64,000 nucleotides of DNA from Chamaecrista fasciculata (taxonomy: Eukaryota; Streptophyta; Magnoliopsida; Fabales; Fabaceae): the NCBI GenBank assembly GCA_003254925.1, contig QANZ01032345.1, forward strand, positions 1 to 64,000, written 5' to 3'. Under the pieces are notes generated by a model. It did no database searches. It saw nothing but the letters and a program-made list of their open reading frames with translations, and was not told the origin of the DNA. Shown piece after piece: positions 12,254 to 24,598 of this stretch. The translations under genes were made by a program, and so were the position numbers. Numbering within the stretch: the first letter of the stretch is position 1; each line of letters opens with the position of its first letter.

Positions 12254-13751
12254 TGATCGGCCCAAAAGTGAACAAGTTATTTGGCCTTCCTTTAATATGG
12301 TTATAATAATAATATATTGTAATTAGACCAATTAATATGCTAAGGGTTACACCAAGGTATGGCATAATAAAGTGGATAAAATAGGATAATTAGCGTTTAT
12401 TTATTTTATTTTATAAATAAGTGCTATTTAATGGGTTTTTAGTGTTTCAGACATCCAAACAGGGCCTAACCAAGAGGGAATCATCTAGAATCAACGAGAA
12501 GATATCAAAAAGCACAAGATGATCTTGTGTTGTTGGATGAGCCGCCGGTGCAAGGGAGGTAAATCACGCGGCGCAAGTATCTGATGGATTATGACGTCAG
12601 CAAATATTTTCAGCGCAATATTACGTTGCGCCGTCACTTGAAGCCAACGGCCCAAGTGGGAAATCTCGCGGCGCAGGATATTCCGAGCTTAAACATATAA
12701 TTTGGACGGCTAAGATTCAAGATACGAAGATATAATCGAAATATCACAGATATTTTGGTGTGCTTCCTTGTTGGGCCGCCGGCGCAAGCAACGGCCCAAG
12801 TCCAAAATTGTTCCTTGACTTGCGGACCAAGCACACTACTCAGGACTATAAATAGAGATCGTCATTCTACGCTCAAATCATCCCAGAGCTCAGAGAAGAG
12901 CTTAGAAACGCCCCAGCACCTCAACTGGAGGCAGAATAGAGTAGAGTAGAGTAGTTATCAATAGGTCTCCATGATGAGAGACTAAACGTTCTTCATCCAA
13001 GAGGAGTATCATGAAGGAAGTCGGAGTTCTTCATAATCCAGGGAGTTGTTGTTTAATTATGTTTGTTCATTGATTGTTCTTAGATCTAAGTGTTTTATTT
13101 CAAACTACAAATTATATGTTTGGATTGGTAGTTCATAACTTTATTAGGGAATGAAACCTTGATATTCCTTGAGTTTATCTCTTTCACGATTAATAAAGTT
13201 TTCTCTTTTAACATGTTCTGTGAAGAGTGTTCTATCTATCTTAGAAAGTATGATTATTAGGATCGTTTATATTTGTTTATTGTTCCGATACTGCAATAAT
13301 ATAGATTGCCTTGAAGAGCTTTGACAAATTGCTCATAATCTAGTTTGGTTGAGAGATCTATCCTAATCTTATATCTTTAGCTATTGTTCTTAGTTATTAT
13401 ATTCGAAGTTTCGGTTTAATACCTTTGAATATGGTTCTTTACATAATTAAAGGGATACTTCAATTCCGTATCTTTATGAACTAGGAAGGTAGAATTCATG
13501 ATTATTCTCTAGGATATCTTTATATTATTGTTTGTTCACCTTTTATAATTGTTCTTAAATCTATCTTAATAGCCTCACCTAAGTTCATAAACATTCATAT
13601 AAATAATAGTTGTCTTTAACCACGAAGTTCCGCGAGAGATTCGACCTTGGGTTAGCATCTATACTATATTCTAATAAATATAGTAATACTTGCGAGGCTC
13701 AAGTATTATTAATTTGATTCGTTTGGCACTTCACGACAAAGTGCCCGGTCA
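12254..13751 (+). repeat. Athila-like LTR, copy 2
   Basis: It runs from TGATCGGCCC at 12254 to ...GTGCCCGGTCA at 13751, 1498 bp, close to the CACTA-free length of the solo copy at 42859-46950. A TATA box CTATAAATAGAG lies at about 12846. It contains the empty version of the CACTA target seen in the third copy (CCTAATCTTATATC, about 13363). The 3' flank is Gypsy integrase. Confidence 0.82.
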
Positions 13752-14433
13752 CCGACCTTCACACTTCGGTGTTCGATGCTCTTGTCATGGTATTTCGCTA
13801 CCATTTGACCGTTGGCGCGCTGCCTAGTTTCTGTCATTTCTCTTCTTGTCTCCCGGTCGTTGAGTGCTAGGAGCATATTGGTTTCATTGTTGGCGTCAGG
13901 GTATCGCTCGGTTCGCTTTGAGGGTATTCCAATTTCTACTGGGATGAGAGCCTCATACCCATAGGTTAGGGTCAAATGAGTTTCCTTCGTGGTTGTTTGT
14001 TCGATTGTGCGGTATGACAAGAGTATCGACCCCAGTTCTTCCGTCCACCATAGTTGCATCAAGTCTCTTCTTGAGGCCTTTGACTATTATCCTGTTAGCC
14101 TGTTCAACTTGCTCGTTGGTGGCTGGATGCTTGACCGAGGAAGTTTTGTGGTGTATGTGCCACATCTTCTAGAACTTTTGGAATTCATGGCTCGTGAATT
14201 GCCGCCCATTATCTGTTATCAAAGTGTGGGGCATTCCAAATTTGTTGATGATGTTTTGCCAGGTTAATTTCTCTATGGCCTCGCTGGTGTTAGAGGCCAT
14301 GGGTTTGGCTTCGACCCACTTGGTGAAAAAATCTACGGCTACTAGAAGGAACTTGCGCTGGTACGTTGTTGTTGGAAATGGTCCCACTATGTCCATCCCC
14401 TAGACGTCAAAGGGCCATGGTGAAGTCATGGAC
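13752..14433 (-). pseudogene. Gypsy (Tat/Retand-like) integrase, broken
   Basis: Minus-strand frames give the integrase core: GMDIVGPFPTTTYQRKFLLV, DFFTKWVEAKPMA, FGMPHTLITDNGRQFTSHEF, then TSSVKHPATNEQVEQANRII, KGLKKRLDA, ILLSYRTIEQTTTKETHLTL and YGYEALIPVEIGIPS. The reading switches frame several times between 14165 and 13950. The Trp codon before GMDIVGPF is a stop (14400-14402). The gene is cut downstream by the Athila-like LTR at 13751 and upstream by Copia-2. The other part of the same element lies at 24957-25833. Confidence 0.85.
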
Positions 14434-14438
14434 ATTAC
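14434..14438. other. Target-site duplication of Copia-2 (ATTAC), left copy
   Basis: ATTAC precedes the LTR end at 14439 and is repeated at 24952-24956 after the other end, as expected of a 5-bp integrase cut. Confidence 0.88.
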
Positions 14439-16596
14439 TGTTGGGAAATCACAGAGCGTGCGCAGCGGAAGAAAAAAAATAAAATAGACTTTAAATTAAT
14501 AACGCAGCTCATATGATTCCCAGCCAGGATCCGCTATATGAATTTATACTAGAAGAAGGAAAGGGGTTTTACCAAAACAATCGGTGCTTTGAGTTCACGA
14601 GTCCGAGAAGTCCACTCCGAGTGTCTTTCCTCTACCGGTGATCCACACGAGCAGTTTGGCAGTTGCCCAGGTGCTAGCCTCCTTCATTTCTTCCCAAGTG
14701 AATACGGGAACTCTATCTATGGTTCTTGAAATTCAAGAACTGTTCTTGAACTCCAAGAATAAAGTGGCGCCTCGCTCACAAGAACTAGTCTTGTTCACTC
14801 TCAAAAACCCTCTCTTGGAGGTCGAATTTTTTAACTCTATCTAGGGTGCAAGTCGAATTTTTCCTGTCTCTTGGAGAAAATCGACTTCCTCTCTCTAAAA
14901 ACTAGGGTTAGCCGATTTTGTCTCACAAAATATAGTGCAAGTCGAAATTTCCCTCTTGTGTGAATTAGGTTAGCAATTTCAACTTTGGCTCTCCTATTTA
15001 TAAAGTTTGGGGAGTTTGATAATTATAATTAGGGAATCTCTAAATTAGTGGATTATCAAATTATCAAATTATAAGATTACAATAATATTATAATTTTAGG
15101 CCTTGAATTCTTAATTAAAATATTACCTTAATATCTTAATTTGAATTCAAAATGCAATCTTGAGATTCAAAATGCAAGATCAAATCTTGCCCATGGACCC
15201 CACAAGAATGCGCTATCTCCCTCCTTGATTTTAAGGAATTTAATAAATCACAATAACAATCCTAACTCTTAGGAATTTATAACCAACTTATTAATTTCCA
15301 ACAATATTGAATTAAGAAATTACCCTAATATCTTTAATTCAAAATTTGAATCTTGAATATCAAAATCAAATCTGGAATTCAAATTCAAGTCATGACTCTA
15401 ATTAACAAAACATTTCCATTAATTAAAATCAACCCATATGAGGCGCCACCCTCAATCTTATTATCCCAATATTAGTGAATTTAATAAATCAATAATCTCC
15501 TAACTTTTAGGAAGCTTATCTAATTTATTATTCCCTAATATTATAAACAAGAATATAATTGTAAATAGATTAATCCAATTAACTATTTAACAATTAATAT
15601 ATTTAAACTTGTCCAAAAAATTTAAATATCACAAACATAGATATTTATCTAAGACAAGATTTCATGTCCTAAGACATTCAACTATGTCTTAAATTGTGTC
15701 ACCAAAGTGACTCACGAATTAACCCTAATTCGTGTCCCATTACGGCATCTTGATCTTGCTCGTGTGTGACCCAGCAGGCCTCACGTGAAGTTGGCAGCAA
15801 GTCATCCCTATGACTCAAAAGTCAAGAGCGGACTCTAGCAAGCCATCACGACTACCCAAAACACGTGACTTTATCGCTTTCACGCCAAACGATTTAACCT
15901 TAGTACAACCTTGTCTTGATCCCGATTGTCACACGATATTTTGGTCATGGATAAGGCACGGGAAAGTCATCCTTAATCCAAACCATAACTTTCTCGATTC
16001 CTTGAGTTAGTCCCATTTCCCTGTGTGGCCACACATTCCTTGGACAGACTCATCGAGGGGCCCAGTTAAATATCTCTCAACTTAATGAGGGACAAAATTC
16101 CTTCTTGGTCAACCACATTCCACAGCACGGCAAACAACTAAACCCGTACCTAGCTTGTATGGCTCCCCTGTTACGGGCAACGTTGGACTAGGCCAAAGTT
16201 CAGCATCTACAACGCCGGAATTGTCAAGACCTCAGGTCTATGGGCATCGTTACAGGTGTACAAGAGAGGCTAGCTCATGACTAAACCCATGCAGGACTCT
16301 CCGGGTCGGTCTAGCAACTTGTAACCCCTTACATAATTGCACCATAACTCTCGTAAATCATCTAGTGCATGTATCTCCATACACCGAGGTCATGCTGGTC
16401 TTGGTTCATTCTCGCTCCCACGAGAACAATCGACCAGGGACAGTTTTAGATTAATTATCACATAATTAATCAAGGACGCTATCATAGTAAACATGCTAAT
16501 AATATGATAACAACATAATTTATCATCTATAAATTAATCAATATGTTCAAAACATACACACATAAAATGATTGGCCCTAGGGCACAATCTCCATCA
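14439..16596 (-). repeat. Copia-2 3' LTR
   Basis: 2158 bp. On the minus strand it begins TGATGGAGATTG at 16596 and ends ...TTTCCCAACA at 14439. It aligns with 21651-24951 once the nested solo LTR is removed. Internal open frames (14638-14844, 15810-16010) recur in other LTR copies and are not genes. Confidence 0.88.
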
Positions 16597-17091
16597 AACT
16601 CCCACTTGCACTAGGTACAATCATTAATCAAACTATTCCTACACTAGGAACATCCATTAATGTGTCTAATCTCCATCGACGTTACATGGCGTTTCATGTA
16701 CGACCCGTGCTATAGGTTTCGTAAGAGGATCGACAACATTATCCTCGACTGCTACTTCACATATCTTGACATCACCTCTGTTAACCATCTCAAGGTGACA
16801 ACGTCTGAGTATATATCACTGTCGGAACATCAATGGGGACCTAGTCCCATTTGGTGTCTTTTCTGTCTCCATAGGGTGACCACCAAGCATACCTCAAACA
16901 CTAGTTTTACGGTTCGCGTCTCCACGCGACCAACCCTATGTTGTAGAATCAGCAATTGTGCTCTGCTTGGAATCTTTCCAACTCACGATGCCACCTTTCA
17001 GGAGAAAACACGTATCCAGACTGCGATTTAAATTCATCTTGGTTGGTTTGAAAAACGGGCATCCGTGTAACCAATTACACATCAGTTCCAC
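16597..17091 (-). pseudogene. Copia-2 RNase H, scrambled
   Basis: Only the ends of the RNase H region are recognisable. Sequence close to Copia-1 is present from 16597 to about 16814 and again from about 16940. The middle (about 16815-16938) is unrelated to the matching 230 bp of Copia-1, which encode the catalytic core around TTEAEYIAAS and LYCDNSGA. RNase H activity is therefore destroyed. Frames on the plus strand here are shadows. Confidence 0.7.
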
Positions 17092-18430
17092 CTAAAGCAA
17101 GAATCCATCCTTAGTCCTTCTCAAGTACTTAAGGATGTCTTTGACAGTGGTCCGATGATCCTCACCAGGGTCTTGTTGGAACCGGCTCGTCATGCTCAGG
17201 GCAAACGACACATCGGGTCGAGTACACAACATGGCATACATGATGGATCCTATTGCCGAAGCATAAGGGATACCACTCATGCCCCCTCGCTCAACAAGTG
17301 TCTTGGGACACTGTTTCTTGCTCAAGACTAAACCATGATTCATCGGTATGAATCGCTCCTTGGAATCTTGCATACTGAACCGCTTCAATACCTTATCCAA
17401 GTATGTACTCTGACTTGATCGAAGAAGCCTTCGAGATCTATCTCTATAGATCTTGATGCCTAGAATATAGGCAGCTTCTCCTAAGTCCTTCATTGAGAAT
17501 GATTTTCCCAACCAAGATTTCACAATCTCCAAGGTAGGAATATCATTTCCAATGAGCAATATGTCATCGACATAAAGCACTAAGAACACAATCGTACTCC
17601 CACTAACCTTCTTGTAAACACAAGGTTCATCAGGGTTTTGTAAGAAGCCAAACTCTTTGACTAACTCATAAAAACGATGATTCCAACTCCGGGATGCTTG
17701 CTTCAATCCATAAATGGATCTCTGGAACTTGCATACCTTCTCTGGTTCCTCTGGACATACAAACCCCTCAGGTTGTGTCATGTACACATCCTCGGGCAGC
17801 CTTCCATTAAGGAATGCTGTTTTGACATCCATCTGCCATATCTCATAGTCATAATATGCGGCTATGGCAAGGAGGATCCTAATGGACTTGGCCATTGCAA
17901 CTGGGGAAAATGTTTCGTCATAATCGATACCATGACGTCGAGTGAACCTCTTTGCAACTGTCCTAGCCTTGAAGACATTAACGTTGCGATCCATGTCGGT
18001 TTTCTCCTTGAAAACCCACTTGCACCCTACGGCTTTTACACCTTCAGGTGGACCAACCAAGGTCCATACCTTGTTGTCGTACATGGATTGCATCTTAGCC
18101 TTCATGGCTTCAACCCATTTCTCAGAGTTGGGATTCACGATAGCTTTTTGATAGGTGGTAGGCTCACCACGCTCCATGAGCAACACATCCTTGTTCTCAG
18201 TCATCAAAAATCCATATATTTGAGGTTGAGAACGTGTTCTATCAGACCTTCGTGGTTCTTGTATCATTAGAGGACCTTCCACAACGTCTTGTGGCTCTTC
18301 TCTAGTTTCCGTCTGTGCCTCTAGAGTGTCTTGTGGATCTTGAACCTCTTCAAGATCTATCTTACTCCCACTGTTTCTTTTGGAAACAAAATCCTTTTCT
18401 AAAAGGAATCCACTTCTGACTACAAACACT
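17092..18430 (-). pseudogene. Copia-2 reverse transcriptase
   Basis: One long minus-strand frame (17092-18639) covers the RT domain. Motifs in order: WVEAMKAKMQSMYDNKVWTL, CKWVFKEKTDMDRNVNVFKA, GIDYDETFSPVAMAKSIRIL, QMDVKTAFLNGRLPEDVYMT, FQRSIYGLKQASRSWNHRFY, VLYVDDILLIGNDIPTLEIV (the YVDD active site) and FSMKDLGEAAYILGIKIYRD, then the connection to RNase H. The frame upstream of about 18430 no longer matches the integrase frame, so a frameshift separates RT from integrase. RT itself looks open, with some unusual substitutions in the fingers. The encoded step would be cDNA synthesis of the element. Confidence 0.88.
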
Positions 18431-19110
18431 TTGTTTGTCAGATGGGTAGTAGACATAATACCCCCTTGTTTCCTTGGGGTATCCCACAAATAAACACTTG
18501 AGAGATTTGGGAGACAGTTTATCGTTAGGCTGTTGCTTAACATAAACTTCACATCCCCAAAACTTGAGGTAAGACAAACTGGGCCTCTTCCCATTCCATA
18601 TCTCATATGGTGTCTTCTCAACTCCCTTAGACGGAACACGGTTAAGTGTGAAACCAGCAGTTTCTAGAGCATGCCCCCAAAAGGATGGCGGAAGATCAGC
18701 TTGACTCATCATAGATCGGACCATAAAGTCCGATTCCTCCTCTCAGAAACACCATTCCACTGTGGAGTTCCAAGAGGAGTAAGTTGTGAGACTATCCCAC
18801 AACTTCTAAGATGATCAACGAATTCTTGACTCAAATACTCGCCACCTCAATCAGATCGAAGGACTTTGATTTTCTTGTCAAGTCGGTTCTCTACTTCACT
18901 TTGAAATCTTTTGAACATTTCAAAAGACTCTGACTTGTGCTTCATTAGGTAGACATAGGCAAACCTACTGAAGTCGTCAGTGAACGTGATGAAGTATGAG
19001 TAACCACCTTTAGCTTGAGTACTCATGGGTCCACATACATCACTATGTATAATTCCTAATAAGCTTAGAAGGGCGCCTTTGTCATCTTTCCAAGAAGACA
19101 AGACTCGCAA
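18362..19110 (-). pseudogene. Copia-2 integrase, frameshifted
   Basis: Two frames cover the integrase. 19110-18847 encodes IIHSDVCGPMSTQAKGGYSY, FITFTDDFSRFAYVYLMKHK and the FKRFQSEVENRLDKKIKVLR helix. 18724-18362 encodes the C-terminal part, MMSQADLPPSFWGHALETAG, TLNRVPSKGVEKTPYEIWNG, KFWGCEVYV and LFVGYPKETRGYYVY. The piece between (18725-18846) carries stops and a shift. Pol order integrase before RT is diagnostic of Copia. Confidence 0.85.
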
Positions 19111-19229
19111 GCATCATATGATTCAAAATCAAATGAGCTTAGAAGTCCATCCTTATGGAGCTTCTCTAGGCATTTCTCGTTTATATGGCCTAAACAACAA
19201 TGCCAAAGGTACGTAGGATTTGATTCGTT

Positions 19230-19500
19230 AATCTTAATCCCTTTCCGTGTCGATGTTATAGATATTGTTATCGTGTTGTCGTTCTAATTTCAAGACGTAA
19301 TGATTATCTTGCAAATCACCAAAAGCAAATAAACATCATCTTTATAAATTGAACACCTTCCATTGTCGTTTATACATGTAAAACCTTCCTTATCCAAATA
19401 AGAAAGGGAAACACTGTTTGAACTCAATGAAGGTACATAATAACAATTATAAAATATGCCCAGAGGGCAACACAAGCTCTTATGTTCCTACAACAATAGC
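19230..19500 (-). pseudogene. Copia-2 protease/pre-integrase remnant
   Basis: Minus-strand reading contains YYVPSLSSNSVSLSYLDKEG, the usual segment between Copia protease and the integrase zinc-binding region. The protease active site was not found in an open frame. The region is short and interrupted. Confidence 0.6.
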
Positions 19501-19649
19501 AGCAACTCTTGCTCCATTGTCCACACGTAGGTCCACCTCGCTTCTGTCCAGCTTTCTACTATCTCTAATACCCAAGTGGTTAAAGCAGAAAAGCGAACGT
19601 CTATAACGTTGATACGAGAAGTAGAGACATCACCGCTCTTCTTCTTCTT

Positions 19650-20125
19650 TTGATCTTCCAAATACAATTTGCAATTTCTTAAAAGGCAAATCGCATCCTT
19701 TGAAGGCTTTGCCTTCTTGGCAGGTTGTGGGTTAGGCTTGTCCCCTGGCTTGGTCTCACCAACCGGGGCTTTAGCCTTCCTCTTTCCTTTGCCCTTCCCT
19801 TTCCCCTAGTTCTGGAACATTTCCTTGAGATGTGTGACCATCTCAAAAGCCGACAATATTTCTGTGTTCAACTCTTGAACCATCGTGGCTAGCATCAGGC
19901 AAGCAACGTCCACAGAGTCATTGAAGTGCTTCTCACAAGCATTTCTTTGAGCTCTTGGAGCGTCCTTGGCATGCTCTTCAGAGGAGGGATTTCTAGGACA
20001 TAAAGCTTCCTTCGTTGGGTGAGAACAATTCTCAAATTATAAAACCAGTCAAGGAAGTTTGTCCCAAACAACTTATCCTTCTCAAGGATAGATCGCAGTG
20101 ATAACGTTGAACTATTGTTTGCCAT
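19650..20125 (-). pseudogene. Copia-2 gag remnant
   Basis: From an ATG at 20125 the minus strand encodes MANNSSTLSLRSILEKDKLF followed by NFLDWFYNLRIVLTQRRKLY and VLEIPP, the start of a Copia gag (UBN2-like domain). The frame breaks near 19900. Further on, a basic Lys/Pro/Ala-rich tail is readable at about 19850-19690, but no intact zinc knuckle was seen. The normal gag is longer, so an internal deletion is likely. Confidence 0.75.
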
Positions 20126-20219
20126 TGATTCTACAACTAAGATATGAAAGTTAATTAGCAAAAAGGTCCACCATTTTATAAAACCTAGCAAAATTATTAT
20201 TAGTGGCTAAGACCCATAT

Positions 20220-21634
20220 TTCACCAAAGTTTACCGTCGCGGAGGCGATCATGCACCCTTAGGTTATTTAGGTAGGTAACTCTTTACCAATCACATCTCA
20301 TGTGACTCTTATATCTTTATGGGACTGTATCATCATATGATACTTATTATGGCATGTTTATCCCATCTAATGCCTTGAGGTCCAAATCCGATTTGATAAC
20401 CCCATTAAGTCACACAATAAAACTCGTGAATGGCTAGGCTCAAAACAACAAGGCCAGAGCCCAACCCCATATCATCAAGGCCCACTAAACACGTGTCGTG
20501 GAGGCGATCACCGTATTGAACAAACCAGGATTTCAACAAGGCGCTGCGTTGAATCTCCCATTCACCTGTGTCTCCCCAAGGTAAAAGTAGATACGTGTCG
20601 CGGAGGCGATCACCGCTCTACGATGAACAAGGTTTCGACAGGGTGTTTTATTGATGGCATTAAAAATTAAGATTTTAAAAGGGTTTGATTTTGAAAGTTC
20701 CGTTTTGGTTCAATTTTAAATCCAATTTTAAAATTAAACGAGTTGTGCCATGTGTTTATTCCCCATGTATCGCATACATATAAACACATGCACGAATTTT
20801 GTATCTCATACAAAATCCTACGCTCGTATCGAAAACATATTTAGTTGTGAATCTAAATCATAGCATGTTAAGTCGCACCCCTACACATACATCTAGCATA
20901 GATTGCATCTGATACAAAAATTACTAAATGCATATAAAGACCGTGTTCGGATATGGCTTGTCTACCCTAAAATTCCCTCAAGCCAATGAGAGAACTTTTC
21001 TAAAAAGAAAAATAAAATTACATTGTGAAAACCTCGTTTACATTGAGGTAAAAACAAAAATAAAATTACATCGAGAATTTCAGGGAGACGACATGTAGGC
21101 CGTATTTACCAAAAATACCTAGAGCCATATCCTACACCATATTTAAACATACATGAACACTTCACATATATAATTATATATAAACACGGCAAACATACAA
21201 CACATACAAAAAAACGATTTTTCTTAATTGTGTTCAATTAGGGTTTGTGCAATTTAATATGCCTTCTTAAAATTAAGTCTTGCACCAATAATTAAAATTC
21301 AAGAATCATATTCAAGAATTTCGAATTATTGGCCCAAAATTAATAAATTCTCAATTTAAAAATTTCGACCACCCTACACATATTATAATCAAAACAATTT
21401 TAATTAATATATATATAGGGTTTTCGACCAAGACTTAAAATTTCAAGAAAAATTATAAAATCAATCCGATTGATTTTCCTATGTATCACATACATATACT
21501 TGCACCAATTTTAGATAGGTTCCAAAACATGTGGTGGATTTTCGCAAAACCTTTAAGCATACGATTGAAAGTGGTAAACACATAATCATACATCATATGT
21601 ATGATCACCAAAACTAATATAAACCCAAACTAGC
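20220..21634 (-). other. Copia-2 untranslated leader
   Basis: Matches 3785-5185 of Copia-1. It has the same three AGGCGATCA-type motifs (about 20237, 20500, 20600) and no convincing reading frame. Confidence 0.65.
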
Positions 21635-21649
21635 GTGGCTCTGATACCA
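21635..21649 (-). other. Copia-2 primer-binding site (tRNA-iMet type)
   Basis: Reads TGGTATCAGAGCCAC on the minus strand, one base from the LTR boundary at 21651. Identical to the site of Copia-1. Confidence 0.92.
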
Positions 21650-23503
21650 CTGTTGGGAAATCACAGAGCGTGCGCAGCGGAAGCAAAAAAAATAAAATAG
21701 ACTTTAAATTAATAACGCAGCTCATATGATTCCCAGTCAGGATCCGCTATATGAATTTATACTAGAAGAAGGAAAGGGGTTTTACTAAAACAATCGGTGC
21801 TTTAAGTTCGCGAGTCTGAGAAGTCCACTCCGAGTGTCCTTCCTCTGCCGGTGATCCACACGAGCAGTTTGGCAGATGCCCAGGTGCTAGCCTCCTTCAC
21901 TTCTTCCCAAGTGAATACGGGAACTCTATCTACGGTTCTTGAAATTCAAGAACTGTTCTTGAACTCCAAGAATAAAGTGGCGCTCGCTCACAAGAACTAT
22001 TCTTGTTCACTCTCAAAAACCCTCAAGTTAGGGTGCAAGTCGAATTTTTCCTCTCTCTTTGAGAAAATCGACTTCTTCTCTCTAAAAACTAGGGTTAGCC
22101 GATTTTGTCTCACAAAATATAGTGCAAGTCGAATTTTTCCTCTCTCTTTGAGAAAATCGACTTCCTCTCTCTAAAAACTAGGGTTAGCCGATTTTGTCTC
22201 ACATAATATAGTGCAAGTCGAAATTTCCCTCTTGTGTGAATTAGGTTAGCAATTTCGACTTTGGCTCTCCTATTTATAGAGTTTGGGGAGTTTGATAATT
22301 ATAATTAGGGAATCCCTAAATTAGTGGATTATCAAATTATAAAATTATAAGATTACAATAATATTATAATTTTAGGCCTTGAATTCTTAATTAAAATATT
22401 ACCTTAATATCTTAATTTGAATTCAAAATGCAATCTTGAGATTCAAAATGCAAGATCAAATCTTGCCCATGGACCCCACAAGAATGCGCCATCTCCCTCC
22501 TTGATTTTAAGGAATTTAATAAATCAAAATAACAATCCCAACTTATTAATTTCCAATAATATTGAATTAAGAAATTACCCTAATATCTTTAATTCAAAAT
22601 TTGAATCTTGAATATCAAAATCAAATCTTGAATTCAAATTCAAGTCATGACTCTAATTAACAAAACATTTCCATTAATTAAAATCAACCCATATGAGGCG
22701 CCACCCTCAATCTTATTATCCCAATATTAGTGAATTTAATAAATCAATAATTTCCTAACTTTTAGGAAGCTTATCTAATTTATTATTCCCTAATATTATA
22801 AACAAGAATATAATTGTAAATAGATTAATCCAATTAACTATTTAACAATTAATATATTTAAACTTGTCCAACAAATTTAAATATCACAAACGTAGATATT
22901 TATTTAAGACAAGATTTCATGTCTAAAGACATTCAACTATGTCTTCAATTGTGTCACCAAAGTGACTCACGAATTAACCCTAATTCGTGTCCCATTACGG
23001 CATCTTGATCCTGCTCGTGTGTGACCCAGCAGGCCTCATGTGAAGTTGGCAGCAAGTCATCCCTATGACTCACAAGTCGAGAGCGGACTCTAGCAAGCCA
23101 TCACGACTACCCAAAACACGTGAGTTTATCGCTTTAACGCCAGACGATTTAACCTTAGTACAACCTTGTCTTGATCCCGATTGTCACATGATATTTTGGT
23201 CATGGATAAGGCATGGGAAAGTCATCCTTAATCCAAACCATAACTTTCTCGATTCCTTGAGTTAGTCCCATTTCCCTGTGTGGCCACACATTCCTTGGAC
23301 AGACTCATCGAGGGGCCCAGTCAAATATCTCTCAACTTAATGAGGGACAAAATCCCATTTTGGTCAACCACATTCCTCAGCACGGTAAACAACCAAACTC
23401 GTACCTAGCCTGTATGGCTACCCTGCTACGGGCAACATTGGACTAGGCCAAAGTTTGACATCTACAACGCCGGAATAGTCAAGACCTCAGGTCTAAGGGC
23501 ATC

Positions 23504-24598
23504 TGTTGGAGATTGTGCCCTAGGGCCAATCATTTTATAAATATGTTTTGAACATATTGATTAATTTATGGAGATAAATTAATGGTTATCATATTATTAG
23601 CATGTTTACTATGATAACAGTCCGTGATTAATTATGAGATAATTAATCTAAATTTGTCCCTGGTCGATTGTTTTCGTGGGAACGAAAATGAACTAAGACC
23701 AGCATGACCTTGGTGCATAGAGATGCATGCACTAGATGCTGGAACGAGAGTCATGTTGCAATTACATAAGGGGTTACGAGTTGCTGGACATGACCCGGAG
23801 AGTCCTGCATGGGTTTAGTCATCAGCTTGCCTCTCCTGTACGCCTGTCACGACGCCTTAGACCTGAGGTCGTCATTATTCTGGCGTTGTAGTTGTCAAAC
23901 TTTGGCTTAGTCTAACGTTGCCCGTAACAGGGTAGCCATAAGGGCTAAGTACGGGTTTGGTTGATTGCCGTGCTGAGGAATGTGGNAATTCATGAAGTCA
24001 TATTATTATAATTTAGAATTATAATAATGCTCTAAATATAATTAAATAGGCCTAGGGCTTCCTCCTTGTAGAGAGAGAAGAGAGCAAAATCGCCATTCTC
24101 AAGAACAAACCCTAGCTCTTCCAAGTGTGAGAATTTTTGGGCTCTCAAGAGTTGAGAGAGAAAAAATAGAATTTGCCTAAGGAGTTAGGAAATTCGATTT
24201 GCAGTCACAAAAATTAGGGTTTGTGAGAGAAGAGAAAACAAGAAGGTGTTCTTGTGGGTTCTTTCTCTTTTGCGCCACCTTTGGTTTTGATTCAAGGAGT
24301 TCTTGAATTCAAAGCACTGTAGATTGGTCCCTAGTTCTTTTGGAGAAAAGAACGGAAGGCTAGCACCTTGGTGCCCGGAAAACTGTTCGTGTGGATCACC
24401 GGCAGAGGGAGAACGTTATGAGTGGGCTTCTAGCACGCGCCTTGTACAACCAACCGATTGAAACTCGTGAGGTATACCACTATCTAAAAGTTTTAAATTC
24501 TGCTAGCAGATCCGTTCGGGAATTCTAGGACTTGGCGCGTTTTAAAGTTTTAAGGTTTTATTTTGTTCCGCTGCGTTAGGCGCCTAGGATTCCCAACA
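23504..24598 (+). mobile_element. Copia solo LTR (same family, opposite strand), TSD GCATC
   Basis: It begins TGTTGGAGATTGTGCCC at 23504 and ends ATTCCCAACA at 24598. GCATC stands on both sides (23499-23503 and 24599-24603). The sequence follows the family LTR to about 23985. At the N (23986) it jumps past roughly 1 kb of the LTR middle and then continues to the LTR end. So either the LTR carries a deletion, or an assembly join at the N has swallowed the middle, possibly even a full internal region. Confidence 0.88.
23986..23986. other. Single N, probable assembly join
   Basis: It sits exactly where the solo LTR departs from the family LTR sequence (after GAGGAATGTGG). Confidence 0.6.

Larger units (their letters stand above)
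7194..13751 (+). mobile_element. Athila-like Gypsy array (gag only, two LTRs plus extra 3' unit)
   Basis: The order is internal 3' fragment (7194-7932), LTR (7933-9105), gag-bearing internal region (9106-12253), LTR (12254-13751), all in plus orientation. The sequence before the first LTR resembles the sequence before the second LTR, including a polypurine-like stretch. So the first LTR is itself the 3' end of another unit. This is the structure expected from recombination between copies. The primer site and 5' end of gag are missing after the first LTR. No protease, RT or integrase is present, so the element is non-autonomous. Confidence 0.7.

Noticed and set aside
7194-13751. Ordinary single two-LTR element
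   Set aside because: The region before the first LTR is a copy of the region before the second LTR, so the first LTR is not a simple 5' LTR, and no primer site follows it.
17677-18270. 197-residue plus-strand frame
   Set aside because: Antisense shadow of the Copia-2 RT frame on the minus strand.
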